Assembly (NCBI GenBank): GCA_019843655.1
Contig: JACDQD010000006.1
Span: 16,882,246 to 16,946,245, forward strand
Direction: 5' to 3'
Length of the DNA: 64,000 nt
From: Lethocerus indicus
Taxonomy: Eukaryota > Arthropoda > Insecta > Hemiptera > Belostomatidae
A program made the position numbers and the translations under genes. How positions within the stretch are numbered: the first letter of the stretch is position 1; each line of letters opens with the position of its first letter. Below are positions 22,478 to 36,000 of the stretch, one piece after another. The notes under the pieces are model-generated. The model ran no database searches and was not told where the DNA came from. It saw nothing but the letters and a program-made list of their open reading frames with translations.

Positions 22478-25400
22478 GTAAGTCTGGGCGCCTCGCCATG
22501 TATTTATGGAGTTTCTCAACAACTTCGGTACTCCTGCCCTTTCCGACGGCCGCAGTCAATAACCGACTTACAGATGATGCTCCAACAACTTCCGTAACAC
22601 GGTGTCATAGATTTCGGTGTCTGGAAGCGAAAAAGAAAATACTGGACCTTTTATTTGCAGATTATTCTGAATTTTATTTTTCCAAGGCGATGGGTAAACA
22701 CCACCGCTTTTACGATTTTCGAGACTCCATCTCCTCGATTAGTCAGTTTTCTCGGTAATAGGCTAGACGACTTCACTCAAGTTCGTATTCTGGTAGTAAT
22801 ACAGTAAGTTACTTTTACACGATCGGTTCTGTTACTATTACAGATTTTTCTGTTGGTTGAAATCTAGTTAATCCGACAGATTTAAATTGACCGCCGAAAT
22901 CAGCGCCATTATATCACGTATAAATTTATTAGTTCAATAAAAAATGCTTCTTTTCATTTATTTTTATGTGGTTCGCTCACGCAAAGAAGCGTGCGTAAGG
23001 CCAATGTATTAGATAGCCCGCCGGATGTTTTAGGATGTTGTACACTTTTTTCTTGTTAAGCAGTTTACTGAGATAGTTAAACGTTTGGATTCTCTGATAT
23101 ACGCACCTGTAATAGGGAATTTTGTCAGGCTTTACGTCAGGATTTTCTACATATAGGTACAGTAAATACAATCTACTGTTCTTTGCACTCAATCGAAATT
23201 AAATTATGTTAATATGTAATTGCTGATTCAAAGGTCTGTTTGCAATTACTGTTTTTTTTTAGGCTGAGGTAGTTAGGAGAGTAGGCAGAAACAGCTTCAG
23301 TTCATGTTAATACAGGGGAATTTCAGATATTTATTTAATTTATTTATTCATGATTGGAATCGCTAGCGAAACATGGGAACATTTTTTAGTTCTGTTCAAA
23401 ATGCTAATTGAAGATAACCTAATAGCTATGCTAATAGCACAAACCATTGATGGGCCCGATTGCCAAAGGAAGAAAGTAATTGTACCTTCCTCTGAAAATG
23501 TTAAAAGGGGAGGGAATTTTACATTGGACCGTGGGCTGGCAAATAAATGCTTTATGAAATGAGGCGGAACGGAGTCCGCAATATTGGACCACTGTAATGT
23601 CCTCCGGTAATGAACCTCCAATAGAGGGAGGGCCTAATGAAAGAGACCTGACCGTTAGGTTTCCAGGCTTAAAACAAATGTTGCTGACAAAAATGCTTCT
23701 GGTGATTCGGTGAACTTGTTGGTGATTTTTTTTGTAAACTTTTGTTTTGAATTAACGTAGAAAATGGACTAATTGCTCAAATATTTTAGGAAAACATCAT
23801 ATTTCCAAACAATTATACGATGATGATCAAATTCGAAATGATTTATTTACAGTTTGAACGTGGCATTCATTTTAATCAAAACTTGGGCACATTAGTTTTT
23901 AAATTGTATATTTCCATTTCAAGAGATTAAAGAACCAATATGCCATAATTATTGAATACTATACAAAGACGTTACAGGAAGTTTTGGTGACTGGAGTTGA
24001 ATGCATACATATTCCTTTCGTACGGAATATTCGATGTGAAATTGCTCAGGTTAAATCAATAGAGGAATAAGCTGAGATGAATTCTATTCCGTCGTGCCAT
24101 CTAAAAATTGGTCTCTCGATGCGCGCTTCACAACTACTACACAGTAGATGGTATAATTAGTGTGACATATTGTCCTTGACCGAATGTTGTTTCCAACGCT
24201 CTGGCCACTACAATTAAATTCTTCCGGAACGAGGAGAGAGGAAAAATGAATAACCTACTATCCTCATTGTGAATTTGAAAACGACCGATGGTCCCAACTA
24301 TAGATCTTTAATCCATATAAGAAAGATCTTGGAAATATTCGGATCTCATTTAATAATATTCGTTTTTCCCGGGATGTTTTGTATTGTTAGTAATATTTAA
24401 TAGTGAAACGAATTCAGACAATTGAAAATATGGTCCATTCCTTTATAATATTTAGTACTGTCGCAATGTCCTATGCGAGCCTCCAAGAATTCCCCTCGTT
24501 CTGTACTATTCGATTTATACAGTGTCGGTTACTGAAGCGTATGCTAACTTCCTTCAGGGGAATTTTAAAGTAAGAAAAAAGACGCGAGGGGGAAGCCGAA
24601 CCAATATATTAGCTGTGAAACAAATTGACGTATATGTGTTCTGAGCGGCCGCGTACCCTTTGAAGAGGAAGGTATTTGAGGCTTTGAATGTTGAAGTTAT
24701 TCGTCCGTGAGACGAACGCGTCTAATGCAGAGTTATGCGTTTCAAGAGACAATGAAAAACATTCTTTTATGTTTTCGTTTATATCCGTTTAACTAAACTG
24801 CTTTTACATACAAATTAGGAAAACGGAATATCATTCATATTGTATAGCACGCGATTTATGCGCCATGAAATGTTCATCAGCCTAATTTATAAAGTGGAAG
24901 GCTAAGTGTTTGATCAATAAAATCAAAAGGAATTCTAGTGTTTGAAATATAATTAAGTTTTAAATCAGCTATATTCAATCGGTAATGACACCAACGAGAA
25001 AGATAGTGTGTGCAATGTGGTGTATCCTCCCCTTTTGAGGGTAGACCTAATACTGCTACTTAGATGAATAGTGTTAATTTTAGAAGGTAATTTTACATCG
25101 TACTATTTAAGTGTTACGGAAGTTAGTATTTCCGTCGACTATTTCCATGACCAACTTCACAAGTTATGTCGGAAAAAGTACGGTTTCATCTTTCAGTTGG
25201 ATATCAGTTTGTCAAAAACAGAAACGGCGTATGAGACAAGATCCTATTTACGCCACGAAAGGAAAAGTTATTCGTTTTACGCAGAAAAAACGAAGAAGAA
25301 GAAGAAGAAGAAGCGAGGGAATAAGAAGCGTTTTACAGGAAAAGACATTTTGAGTATATTTTGAGATAGACACGAGCCAGAGGCGGTCGACCGGTTTAAT

Positions 25401-28400
25401 AGCTTCCTGTCATGGCGCGGGAGGCCTTCTCGAGTTTTCACTTTCCATCAAACGCAGCCCCCTCCCCATCCACCCACCATCAACCACCACTTCACAACGC
25501 TGTTGGACGCATTAAACGTTATCTCCAAGTTCAGCGTAACTCACAACTTCCAACGCATTTTCCAAAAATAAAATACGAAATTCGAAAGCGAATTTGAAAC
25601 CAGCAAAAACAGTTCGCATTGAGCAATTCCGCATACATCAAGCTCTATAGCAAATGTTCAAACCAACAATATATTAAATATGTCATTACGATTCAATGCC
25701 GGGGATCTTTAGATTTGAAACGAAATATTTTTGTTCCCTTTCACCCGCGAGCAAACTGTACAGTTTATTTTCATTAGTTCATTCCTACTTTCTGCCTTTT
25801 AATAATCACTTAAATTATATTTGAATATTAGTAAAGATAATATCGAGAATCGCTCCGTGAGCCAGTTTATAAATGTTGAAATGACGTTATAGTTATATGG
25901 TTCCTGATGGAAATAGGCGAGCGGTAAGGGTAGGTCGTTGAGCCGATGCGGTAGTCCCACAATTTTTAATCTGTCCGTATAAATCGCCGCTATCGCCGCC
26001 ATCGTCGGACTTTTTTCAGTTTCGCCTCTCCTGATATGGAAGCTTTACTCGCAAAAAACTGGTCGGTCCGCTTCTTTTTTTTTTTGTTTTAAATCGTACG
26101 TATCGCTCTTTCCCAGCACCAGATGGGCATAACAGTCTTGGCCCCGTTTCCCTTTTGAATTCACTGGCACGTTGATAAAATTATCTGTCCTCAAAATCAC
26201 TTCCTATTTGTTTCCGCCTGAATACCAATTTGTATCGGGTTAATTATAATATAATTCCCTCATATATGTGAGCAACATGCTGTAATCAGGATAGATTAAA
26301 ATGAAATAATGAGATACAATAGAGGAGAAAGAAAGATCACCAACAAAAAAATTGTATATGTATAAGGGGCCATTGAATGTTAAAATCAGAGGGATACAAT
26401 TTAATTTCATGGTGATCATCTCTCAATAAAAGCAAATTCCGACTGGTTTTAATTTAACCGACAGAAATTTCAGGGTTCAAGGCTATTATAAATATCAGTT
26501 TGATTGTTTCTGAAACTAAGTTTTTTCATGACTCTACCGATTATTCGACCTCACTGTATTAATTTACATTCATTAAGTCTTTCGCGGAACACCATTATTT
26601 GATTTATAACTCATGTTTTCATTCTATACGATGTCTCATTGTATTATTTTGGGATCAAAAAACCTTAATGTACGTTTATTTAATATTTGAACAAATAAAC
26701 TTAATTGTTTGCAGCAAGCAGTGCGTAAGAGAGTTTCAGTCTTGTAAGCATAGGATTTTTTGGCTAAATTCTTGTGTAACAACAATAATTTAGTTAGTGT
26801 TTGGACTTTTAATATATGTCCTTAATACGAAAACGGTAACGATCCAGAGCCTCCGAGAGTAAATTATATTTTGAATAACCGGAATGGTTAAATGCGAGGT
26901 CTGAGAACAGTAACCATTTACGGGGGTTAATCGGCGGTCGGAGACAATGGGTAACAAACTTGGCTAATCGCAGTTGGCTGTCTCCAATTGCGGCCCTCGA
27001 TTGAATGCCCAAGTTGTCTCAGCTAGGCCACCCTAATATGTTTCACCGCACTGCATATATATTCCAGTCGAACAGAAATTATTTGCATTTGCCAAACAAA
27101 AATTCTGGCAACAAATATAGCCTTCAAGTTGGAACCTCAATATCTTCTTTGTAAGACCATTATTTCAAAGTGTATATACAAAAAAGTATATCATATTATA
27201 TTATTATAAGAGGAAAAAGTGTTTTTCATGCAATTATTCCAGCTAATCATTAAATGGAAAGGAGGTCATTAAACTACATATTGAATTTGAACGGAGAAAT
27301 TAAACTGAATGTCTAGCGCGTATCCTAGCCCTAGGATTAGTGCTTTAATGTACTTGTTTAAAATATTCAGGTTGGTACATTGTGCACTATAAGTGATCTG
27401 GGGTGAGATAGACATCCTATAAGCCACCTGTTGTCCCTTACAATTGAGACACTGACGAATGTAAGAATATTCCGAATTTTAGGAAATATTATTGTGGTAA
27501 ACACAAATAAATGACCGAAAGGCTATCTAAAGGTTTCTCGGTGGGTCTTTGCGACTGAACCTCGTTTGAATTCCAGTGCCGGACCGAATTTCCTATACAA
27601 ATGAAATTGAAAAAAAAATGATATCGGTTTGTATTTTTGCGTACACGCACAGTCACACCAAAGTGAGAGATAATAACATTCCTGTATTATACGGGGTACA
27701 AAGCCCTGCGGATCGAATGGACCACTTTCCTTCCATTGAAAATTTGTATATCACCTCATCGTTTTGGTTTTCTCTCGTTTCTTTAATCCCGTTTTATTCT
27801 GTCTCCTACGTTGTCAGAAGCTAACCTATCATCGAACTGAGGGTCATTTTTGGATTGGGCCTGCAGGCAAACTGTAGGCGGTTTAATAAAGAAAGCGTTG
27901 ACCTCCTTCCTATTGTTTTTCGGAGCCCCGATCTGTTAATTGGCGGACAGACGGCGATCGGTCGCGTGTTTACCGATATTTTTTTTCTGTTGGTTTTTCA
28001 CCCGTGGGCGGATCGATGGCCGGTGGCTGTAGCGACCTTTTCCCCTTCACCGCCGGCCGAATAATTGGGCTAATCTGGGACGCCGGCGCTGGGCTGTCGC
28101 GTGATCGCCCCGTTATCATTTTTTTTTTACTCTCCCAACCTCGCCTGTCGGTGCCCCCTCGGAACGCTGTTTTAGAGCGGTTCTCTTTTTTTCGATAAGA
28201 AACGAAAGAAAAGGAGGGGAGGAACTAACACTTATCTGGGTTGGCAGTGTTACAAGCCGCCGCCAAATAGAAAAAGACCCTTATCCAGAAGAGAGGCCAG
28301 TCAGCGTCTTCCTACGTCTATCGGCCTCAGATATCTAACATAATACCTACCTTATTATTCGGCACTTCGTTATAGAGCCGTTTACTCGAACTATATTCTT

Positions 28401-28506
28401 CTGATAGTCGGAGCGCTGCCTCTACAGACACGAACAGATTAGTTTGCTGTATTGAGAGCCTATGAACGTATATAAGTCGATAGCATCCATTTTATAATTT
28501 TACATA
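22478..28506. other. Non-coding stretch
   Basis: No gene is supported. GC-balanced islands lie near 22480-22620, 26890-27000 and 27840-28200. A GAA microsatellite (25292-25313) makes an artificial Lys/Arg-rich frame that should not be read as a protein. An isolated T12 run lies at about 26074-26085, but no mobile element could be tied to it. Confidence 0.55.
25292..25313. repeat. (GAA)7 microsatellite
   Basis: A perfect GAA trinucleotide run, followed by GCGAGGG. Confidence 0.9.
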
Positions 28507-28518
28507 CTAACAAAATAT
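28507..28518. repeat. Target-site duplication, 3' side of the LINE
   Basis: CTAACAAAATAT here matches 28946-28957 exactly. The two 12-bp copies bracket the insert, as expected for target-primed reverse transcription. Confidence 0.85.
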
Positions 28519-28945
28519 TTTTTTTTTTAACTGTTTTATTTTTGCACAATCAACCTATACAGTTATGGGTGCAATTGATACATGTGATTATTTCGGCGTG
28601 TTAGTCACGACAAAAAACCACCCAATGATGGCACTTTTGACATGTTTTAAAAAGTGAGGTGATCTCTGGGCCAGTGGCGTTTAAGCCGTCGTGGTGGGGA
28701 TAGTGGATGGGTAAAAGAAGAAAGGGACTGAACGAGTGGATTTGGATGTGGAGAGAGGCGGGAGTGGAATTTAAGGAAGCGTGATTTTGCGACTTCGTCG
28801 ACTGTCGGTATGTTGAGGTCATTATGGATTGTTCGGTTAGAAACATACCAGGGAGCATTAAGGATGGTACGAAGGACTTTTGATTGGAATCTCTGGATGC
28901 GGGCGATGTTGGATTTCTTAGCGGAACCCCATAGCTCTATTCCGT
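28519..28945 (-). mobile_element. 5'-truncated Jockey-like LINE insertion
   Basis: An approximately 427-bp non-LTR retrotransposon remnant on the minus strand. It starts at 28945 in mid-codon of the reverse-transcriptase C-terminus, runs through a stop at 28647-28649 and about 120 bp of 3' UTR, and ends in a roughly 10-nt poly(A) tail (T run 28519-28528 on the plus strand). Identical 12-bp target-site duplications flank it. It is dead on arrival: more than 90% of a typical 4-5 kb element is missing, including ORF1, the endonuclease and the catalytic reverse-transcriptase core. The clean duplication and intact terminal frame suggest a fairly recent insertion. Confidence 0.93.
28647..28945 (-). 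pseudogene. C-terminal fragment of Jockey-type reverse-transcriptase ORF2
   Basis: The minus-strand frame reads GIELWGSAKKSN, IQRFQSKVLRTI, NAPWYVSN and HNDLNIPTV in order, then a low-complexity Ser/Pro stretch and a final RRLKRHWPRDHLTF before the stop. These blocks are the well-known C-terminal signature downstream of the reverse-transcriptase domain in Jockey-clade LINEs of insects. About 98 codons remain, without frameshift or internal stop. The first bases (AC GGA ATA) fit a truncated Tyr codon of the usual Y-G-I motif. There is no start codon, so it is not expected to make protein. Confidence 0.93.
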
Positions 28946-28957
28946 CTAACAAAATAT
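28946..28957. repeat. Target-site duplication, 5' side of the LINE
   Basis: The second exact copy of CTAACAAAATAT, abutting the truncated 5' end of the LINE. Confidence 0.85.
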
Positions 28958-29878
28958 AATGTACATATTGTTGATAAAAGAAATAATAATTTAAAATAAT
29001 TATATTCCATTCCTAACCATCGATTTATGTATAAAGTATAATTTTGTTTAAATCGCAGTTAATTTTCAATATATTTATGAAACAATAGGTCAAATAAGTA
29101 GTAAACCCGTAGGATAATAAACCGTCACAAATGTTAATGAAAAAATCGGAGATGTTCCGAATATTATCCATATACACTCGTTTCTTTGTTCTCGTATTAA
29201 TCCCTTTCGGGTTTACACAATCATCAATATTCTCGGCATTCGAAATATTCACGCCGATATTAAACAGAGGAAGGTAGCGCGGTATAATGTGTTCTGAATA
29301 GGGGGGTAATGGACAATCAGCAGCGGGGGAGATCATCCCAACAATTGAGTTCTCTCCCTTTAATTGGAGGGACAGAACCCGCCCCCTCTGTAACTGAATA
29401 ACTGGCCGAGCCAATTCCCAATTGTGCTACCCGAATTCCTAAATATAGAAAGGATTTAAATTGTGCCACAGTAGAATATGCGAATGTATCCGCTGGAAAT
29501 TCCCTATATTAAGTTATGTTTGTAATAGGGCCATTATGATATTAACATGTGGGTTTCTAAGGCAACCCCTGGTTGTGAGCTAAATCCTCATGCCGGACAG
29601 ATGCTCCATAAATATTCTCCAATATCTTATTACACTCATTTTCTCATTTTATTTTTGAGATCTGAAGGGTTGTGAATATGATCCTCGCCACTATCATAAT
29701 CAATGTTTTTATATATAAGTTATATCGGGCGGAAAATAAATAACACTTTTTCAAAAAAACAACTATGATTCAGTAACACAAAATGGTACAAGGTCAGATC
29801 TTAGAAGGAGAAGCCGGAAAAAGGAACTGCAGAGCCCTCCTTGGGTGGGCCTATCCCCCTCACCGGCAAGGGATGGAC
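28958..29878. other. AT-rich non-coding stretch
   Basis: Nothing recognised. Moderately GC-balanced DNA at 29270-29420 is flanked by AT-rich sequence. Short overlapping frames only. Confidence 0.6.
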
Positions 29879-29998
29879 GAGGTCTAATAAAGCGGCAACC
29901 ATAAACGCTACCCTTTCAGCCTCTAACGCTGTAAACATAAACTTTGCCAGTGGAGGTCTAATAAGCGGCAACCATAAGCGATACCGTCTCAGCATCTA
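29879..29998. repeat. Two imperfect direct copies, 74 bp apart
   Basis: GAGGTCTAATAAAGCGGCAA (from 29879) recurs as GAGGTCTAATAAGCGGCAAC (from 29953). Similarity continues through ACCATAA-CG-TACC and CAGC-TCTA for about 47 bp. The intervening 27 bp is not repeated. This could be a tandem duplication or the remnant of an unrecognised repeat; it has no tRNA-like A or B box. Confidence 0.75.
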
Positions 29999-30000
29999 TT

Positions 30001-33000
30001 TACTTATATAAAAGTGTATATCATTCCTCTTTTAGCAATGAATAGAATCCCATACCCGGGATTCCATAATCCTAATTTTAATGAAATATTTCTATTACAG
30101 TTTTTCCTTCTTTTAAACTTATTATTATAAATAATGTGGATAAAATCAGGGCTAACGGAACATAAATATTCTCTAACAACCTCGGAGATAAAAGTAAAAA
30201 TTACAGAAATATTATACATCTGTTTGCAATATTGACTAACGTATTTCAGTGTAAAATGAGATATGTCACTAGTCATATTTACCCCCAAAAACAGCTCGTT
30301 TTACTCTGATAATATCAATTCAAAATTATTACTATATAGAAGATATGCCGTTACATTTCGTTTCTGTAATTGTATTATTGTTCCTCCTACTCGGCACTCC
30401 GGGAATCTCCCATTTTTCGGAATTTTCGGAGAAGAATCCAATTAGCTAAGAACATTCCGGGAAGGATTAGTACCCCCCCTCCCACCCACCCATCCACCTC
30501 TCTGGGGAACAATGGCCATCTTCACCGTGTCTTTTATTAGATATATATTTAAAGCCTAAATGCGGGAGGCGTTTTAATTAAATTATACATCTCCCGTTAA
30601 TTGGGAGGCAGAAATGAGACTCCGGAAACGAGTCTGAAAACATAATGACCTGGAAATTTTAATGAACTAAATTCAGCGTGCACTAAAAATGGAGAAAGCG
30701 GAAAATGTAAATTATTTTTAATACGAGTACCGATTTACGAGCGGCGGACTATCCGCCCTCTCTCTCACTCTCTCTCTCTCTCTCCCTCGCTTTGAGTATG
30801 CAGATTGGAATAAGAGTGGCCGGGGACTTGGACGCTTTTGTGCTTCGGGCTTTAGAATAATTAATACCGAATTCATAACGACTGCCGAAAATTAACATAT
30901 GCCCCTAATGAACAATTGTTAACGACCCGGGCGACTGCAAAATAAAACGAGGTTAATTTTCAACCTAACAACAATATTCGGTAATTATTATTTCAAATAG
31001 GCAATAAATGCGATGAAATCTGCAGAGAAAACTGTCAATCAGTCATTGTCCTGAAATTAAAAAAACAATTGATTAGTACAACGTAATATATTTATATTAA
31101 GTACTCTATCGACAAATGGAATCAACCCCCATCCATAATTAACCAAGAAAAAGGGATAACTCAATGGTGACAGGACGGTGAGCAAAATTTGTTAAATAAC
31201 TTACGCACCCTAAAAATTACTATCAATTTAATATCTATTGCAAAGTAAGAAAATTCCCACCGAAATTAATAGATCTTATCTAAAAGCGGTAATTCATTAT
31301 GCAGTAATGCGAAGTAAAAAGTCGACAAAATTAATTGAATTGGGGCAGAGCAAATAAAGATTAAGTTCCATATCTCGAATGTTATTAATACCGTGTATTT
31401 TAATGCTTATTTATCGGTGTGACAAGAACCAAATTAGAGTCTATAGATTGAATTAGTAATTTGAATTGATTTTTCGATGTTTTGAATTAGCGACTGAAGA
31501 TATAATTGTAATTATGTAACCTGTTCATTTACGAGGGTCACGAGACCCAGAAATTTGAACTAGAACTAGCGTATTATATTTTGTAATTTAAAATTTTCGA
31601 ATTATTAAAACCTCTATTGGTATTTTGTTTAGAAATAAATTTCTGTAATTGCAGATCAGTTTTGTGCTTGCCAACACAGAGTATGAACGAAATATTATTC
31701 GTTATAGTAAAGGACCTTCGAAAAATTAACACTGGTCCGTTTGCCTCTGAAATATATTGAAACGGGTATGAAGGCGATGACAGTAATAAATATCGGCCCC
31801 CGACTGGGCAAATCCCAATACATTGGTCGTGGCTGTATATCTCGAGGGCCTGATCCCTTTCCCATGTCTTTAGCCCTCCTTCACCTTCCTGATTTATCTC
31901 GCATCCATTATTCCTCCCTTCTTCGGTGGAGGCCTCCTTTTTCTCCTTTCTCCTCTCGCGCGTTATTTATTTCCTTCTCGCTCCTCCTTCTATTTACTCC
32001 AGAAAAGAGAACGCCGTGAGTAGGACCTTGCCGCCGGAATAATTAGGTACTTGGGCGGCAGTTATAACTCGAAAATATATTTATCCGTGAAGAATTCCTG
32101 TTATTATTTCACACTTATTTCGTATTGGATATTATTTTGTTTTTAGCCGACTCATTTTATTTCTATAAAATTTGTTATCACGTAGATTAAATTAAAGCAA
32201 TAGTAGTCAATTTTATTACACACTAAAAAATGTATATAGTATTCTTAGAATAAACATACACCACATCATTACCTACTGTCAACACTATTTGTAAACTGAA
32301 AACAAGAAAATGTGTACAGACTTTGGAAACTTGGTACCAGATTACCATAACCACAAATGTAGTACTGCCCTACACCGTTCTGTTCCCATGCTACCTTACT
32401 GTTATCGAATAATATCCATACTTTATTTTTATATTTATTTTGAACTGATAATTGTGGTAAGAACATGGGTAAATTTTCTACTAAGTTGCCATTCTCCTGA
32501 AATATGTAGTAGCTGGCGCACGGTTTCGCGAAAATATGGAACCGAATTAATTTTCATATCGATCAAACTGACTATGGAAACTAGGCCACGGGTTGAATAA
32601 GCAAACTGCGGATAATTACAGTTATTCAGTCTATACAAAATACCATCTGTGATTTCTATTCTTTATAAGCCACAATTTACCCCCAGGGGGAATATTCCGG
32701 GGAAAATTAACTCTTTTTTTCCTTTGCCTTAAAGTCATTTTTCAAATTCTTAACTGTACAGGATTAATCGTGCAATTCTTGCAGCTCGATAATTTAAAAC
32801 CCGCTATATTTACCCTCTGACAGGCCCAAGGCCATATTCATCTTACCTTGCGTCAGAATGTACTTATTCTAACATGAAAAATTCATTTTTAACGGTGTTC
32901 CCAGAGAGATAATCAAAATGGGATATGTTTATTGTTTATTGTATCCGTTTCAGGCAGTGGAGCCATGTTACCAGGCCATTAAACTGATCGTCTTACAATT

Positions 33001-36000
33001 ACAAATATCAATCTTTTACAGGGGGTATACTTGTGTTCTAATATATTTATTATTGTGCACGATGGAAAATACGAATGGAAAACCCATTACGGTAAAATAC
33101 AGAGGATTAAAAAAGTAGAAAACCCATTTCGAGGCAATACAGACAATGGGAGACAATCTTATCCATAAGATTATTCTATAAGAACCTGATGAATTCACCT
33201 CTGGGGAAATTCAAGCATTAGTTTAAGCATAATATGTTATATTAACGAATGTCCACGAAGCAATTAATAGCGTGCAATTTATTTCACTCGATGAACTCGG
33301 TAACGACTGCGATTAGCGTAAATAAACCGATCAAGAATTGACTTGCCTCAGGTAATCCCATTGCGAAATTCCGGTAATTATATAGCTCCGCGGTCGAAAT
33401 GTTAATTAGCGGGTCTCTACATTCGCGCTGGGACCCTATTGTAAACCGGAGCCGTCCGAACAAAAACAAACTGCTCGGGGGTTGTGCATATTTGTTGACA
33501 GCGGAGAGCGCTGAAAGAAAATTGGAACAATCAGCCCGACTAATTAGAGAGTGCAACACTTCGGACTTTGGCCGCTTGACACAAAAGTACTTGGAGCCGA
33601 TCCGTCGATCGATGCATAATCATGTATCCTGTGTACCGAATTAACAATTCACAAATACCAAAGTAGTGAGTTGTTGAGTAGGAAATTAAATAAAAGCTGT
33701 GTACAATCTGGTGAAGCGTTGAATATTCGGAATTATGGGATTTGATTAATCAGAGAGCACGCAAAATATAATATGCACATGTTAAACAATAGTTGATATT
33801 TATGGACAAAAACGTATTTAGATGAAATATATGTCATATATTCGGGCGAGGGTTTAATTATAATGGGCAATATCCGTCCTGATAGAAAGCCTTGACAAGT
33901 GCAGGTTCAGGGTTTTATTCAACATTACGAGAATATCTAATTAAAGGTCAGAAAACATGATATAGTAACATTTGAATGATTGAAAAGTGACATTTTCAAA
34001 CTACAATCTTACAAGAGCTTATTGTACATTTTTATGCTCTCGTCGCGAGCGAAGCGTCCATTAAATAACCGACAGGTTGTTCATTAAAGTGGCTAAATGA
34101 ACTTAACTAGCCGTTTTAAATTCTCTTTTATAAGGTCAAAGGCTCCCCTCCACGCTGTTGTGGACCACACACAACAAACATAGCTACGATAATTGGTGAT
34201 AAAAGTGGACCACTGCCCTTCATAAACCGAATATCCGCCCAATGCGTAACGCCCTGCTCATTTATGAATTCCTATGATAAATATTAATTTGACAATCGTC
34301 GGATTTAACAGCTCAGAATCGGTGTTTTCTTGAAATCGGCCTAAGTGCAAATTGGATAGCAAATCCAAACATTTCAATGGATATCGCAGGCTTTCAGAGT
34401 GTACGGGACCGAAGTGAGGGGTACAGGGCCGGGGTGTGAGTCAACAGCGGTTAGATCTGATATGTCTGGTCGGGACAATTAGTCGAACTCCTGAGCGGCC
34501 AAATTAGGGGAGCCGGCCTCGATATTAGCAAACAGAAACCTGGAGGGACCACGCTCAAACCAGATTGATTAGGGCTACTCTCCCCGGGGCACCGCCTTTC
34601 TAAGGCCAACCCACCGCCCAACCAACCACCTCAGCTCCACAAGCTCTATATTTGAGACCGCGTAATGTACCATGTTCTGAGAGCAACTCGACTCTAGAAA
34701 AATCTAAAGCACTATAATGAGATAATAATAACGCGTGCAAGCCGACTTTCGGGTACACCCGAAACAAAAAATAAATTTATACAAACCGGCCAGAATATTA
34801 AAATAGTAAACTGACTGATAAAACTGAAAGAAACAGTTTTATGACGATCCCAATAATAATCGGTCTGGCATGGACTAAAGCGAGAGGACAAAATATAATC
34901 AGTAATCAATATTTTGTGTATAATCAATTTTTTCAATTATCGGTTTTAAAATTAATTTTTATTGAATGATTAATTAAAACCTATTCGATTCCTAAAATAT
35001 TATAATTGGGAAAAATTAGATAAACACTCGATAATTAGAACAACAAACAATTTGATTTCTTTTACAGTATTTACAGTTTTCTGTGAAACTGTTGATATGA
35101 AATTCATTAATTCAGAAGTTAGTTATTGCATTGAAGTTCTCATTCAAGGAGCAAACATTATTATTTAAATTTCCTGCCATTTTTTTTGTATCACTTACTT
35201 AAACGAATTCAGAGGATTCTGAATAATTATAAATGTGCGGACGGCGGGTATGCCGGTATAAAACCCAGTGCATGATTAAGCCTTTGGCAGGCCGCAAATA
35301 AAATTTAGTTTTCGGGCCCCATTTATGTAGTGTGTTTGCCAACCGTTTGTGAACGAAATTTCTTTGAGGTACCGCTCAGTGTGGGCTCTTGAAAACGTAT
35401 ACATTGCTAAAATAAATAGATGTAACATTTTTCTGCAGATTTCTACATATTGCTATTTAATTTCAACAGTACGTCGTTTAATAAAAACAACGCTAATCAA
35501 TTTCAGTTTTCTGCGGGGTCGAATAAAATAAAATTGCTGTTTTTCCTCCTGTGAGTTACTGGTCCTTTACATTTGCCTTTTTTGTCTATTGGCTTCATGT
35601 ATTCAATCGAAAAAATACATGTATTCCCGCCCCTTATTTCCCCCTTTCATAAATACATAGCAATTTGTGAAAAGGGCGGTATGGGAAGGGCGCAAACAAT
35701 TCTATGATTTCGTATTCATTCGGCTGATTTAAAATTAGGGCACGGCTTGTGTTCCCTTTGGGCAGGTCTACTCAAAGTGAATATTTAATGATATTTATGA
35801 GCCGACTTCCAAACTTCCTCCTCTGATTAGGAATTATTCGGTTCGTGCACGTATACTGAATTTGCATGAATTAGCGACATTAGAGCCCGTCGAGCTACAT
35901 TTTTTCTTTTTAAATATAACCAATGAGATTGGAGATTTATTAAGCTAATTCATGTTTAAGTGTAGAGTAAATATTATAATGATACGTGTCTCTACACGTG

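Noticed and set aside
23264..23271. let-7-like seed TGAGGTAG
   Set aside because: Only the eight-base seed fits; the following bases differ and no precursor stem is present.
25071..25364. Lys/Arg-rich open frame
   Set aside because: The basic tail is produced by the GAA microsatellite; the rest of the frame is unremarkable and has no splice or start context.
35849..35861. 13-base match to the start of the iab-4 microRNA (ACGTATACTGAAT)
   Set aside because: No complementary arm lies within 100 bases on either strand, so no precursor hairpin can form; the rest of the mature sequence does not match.
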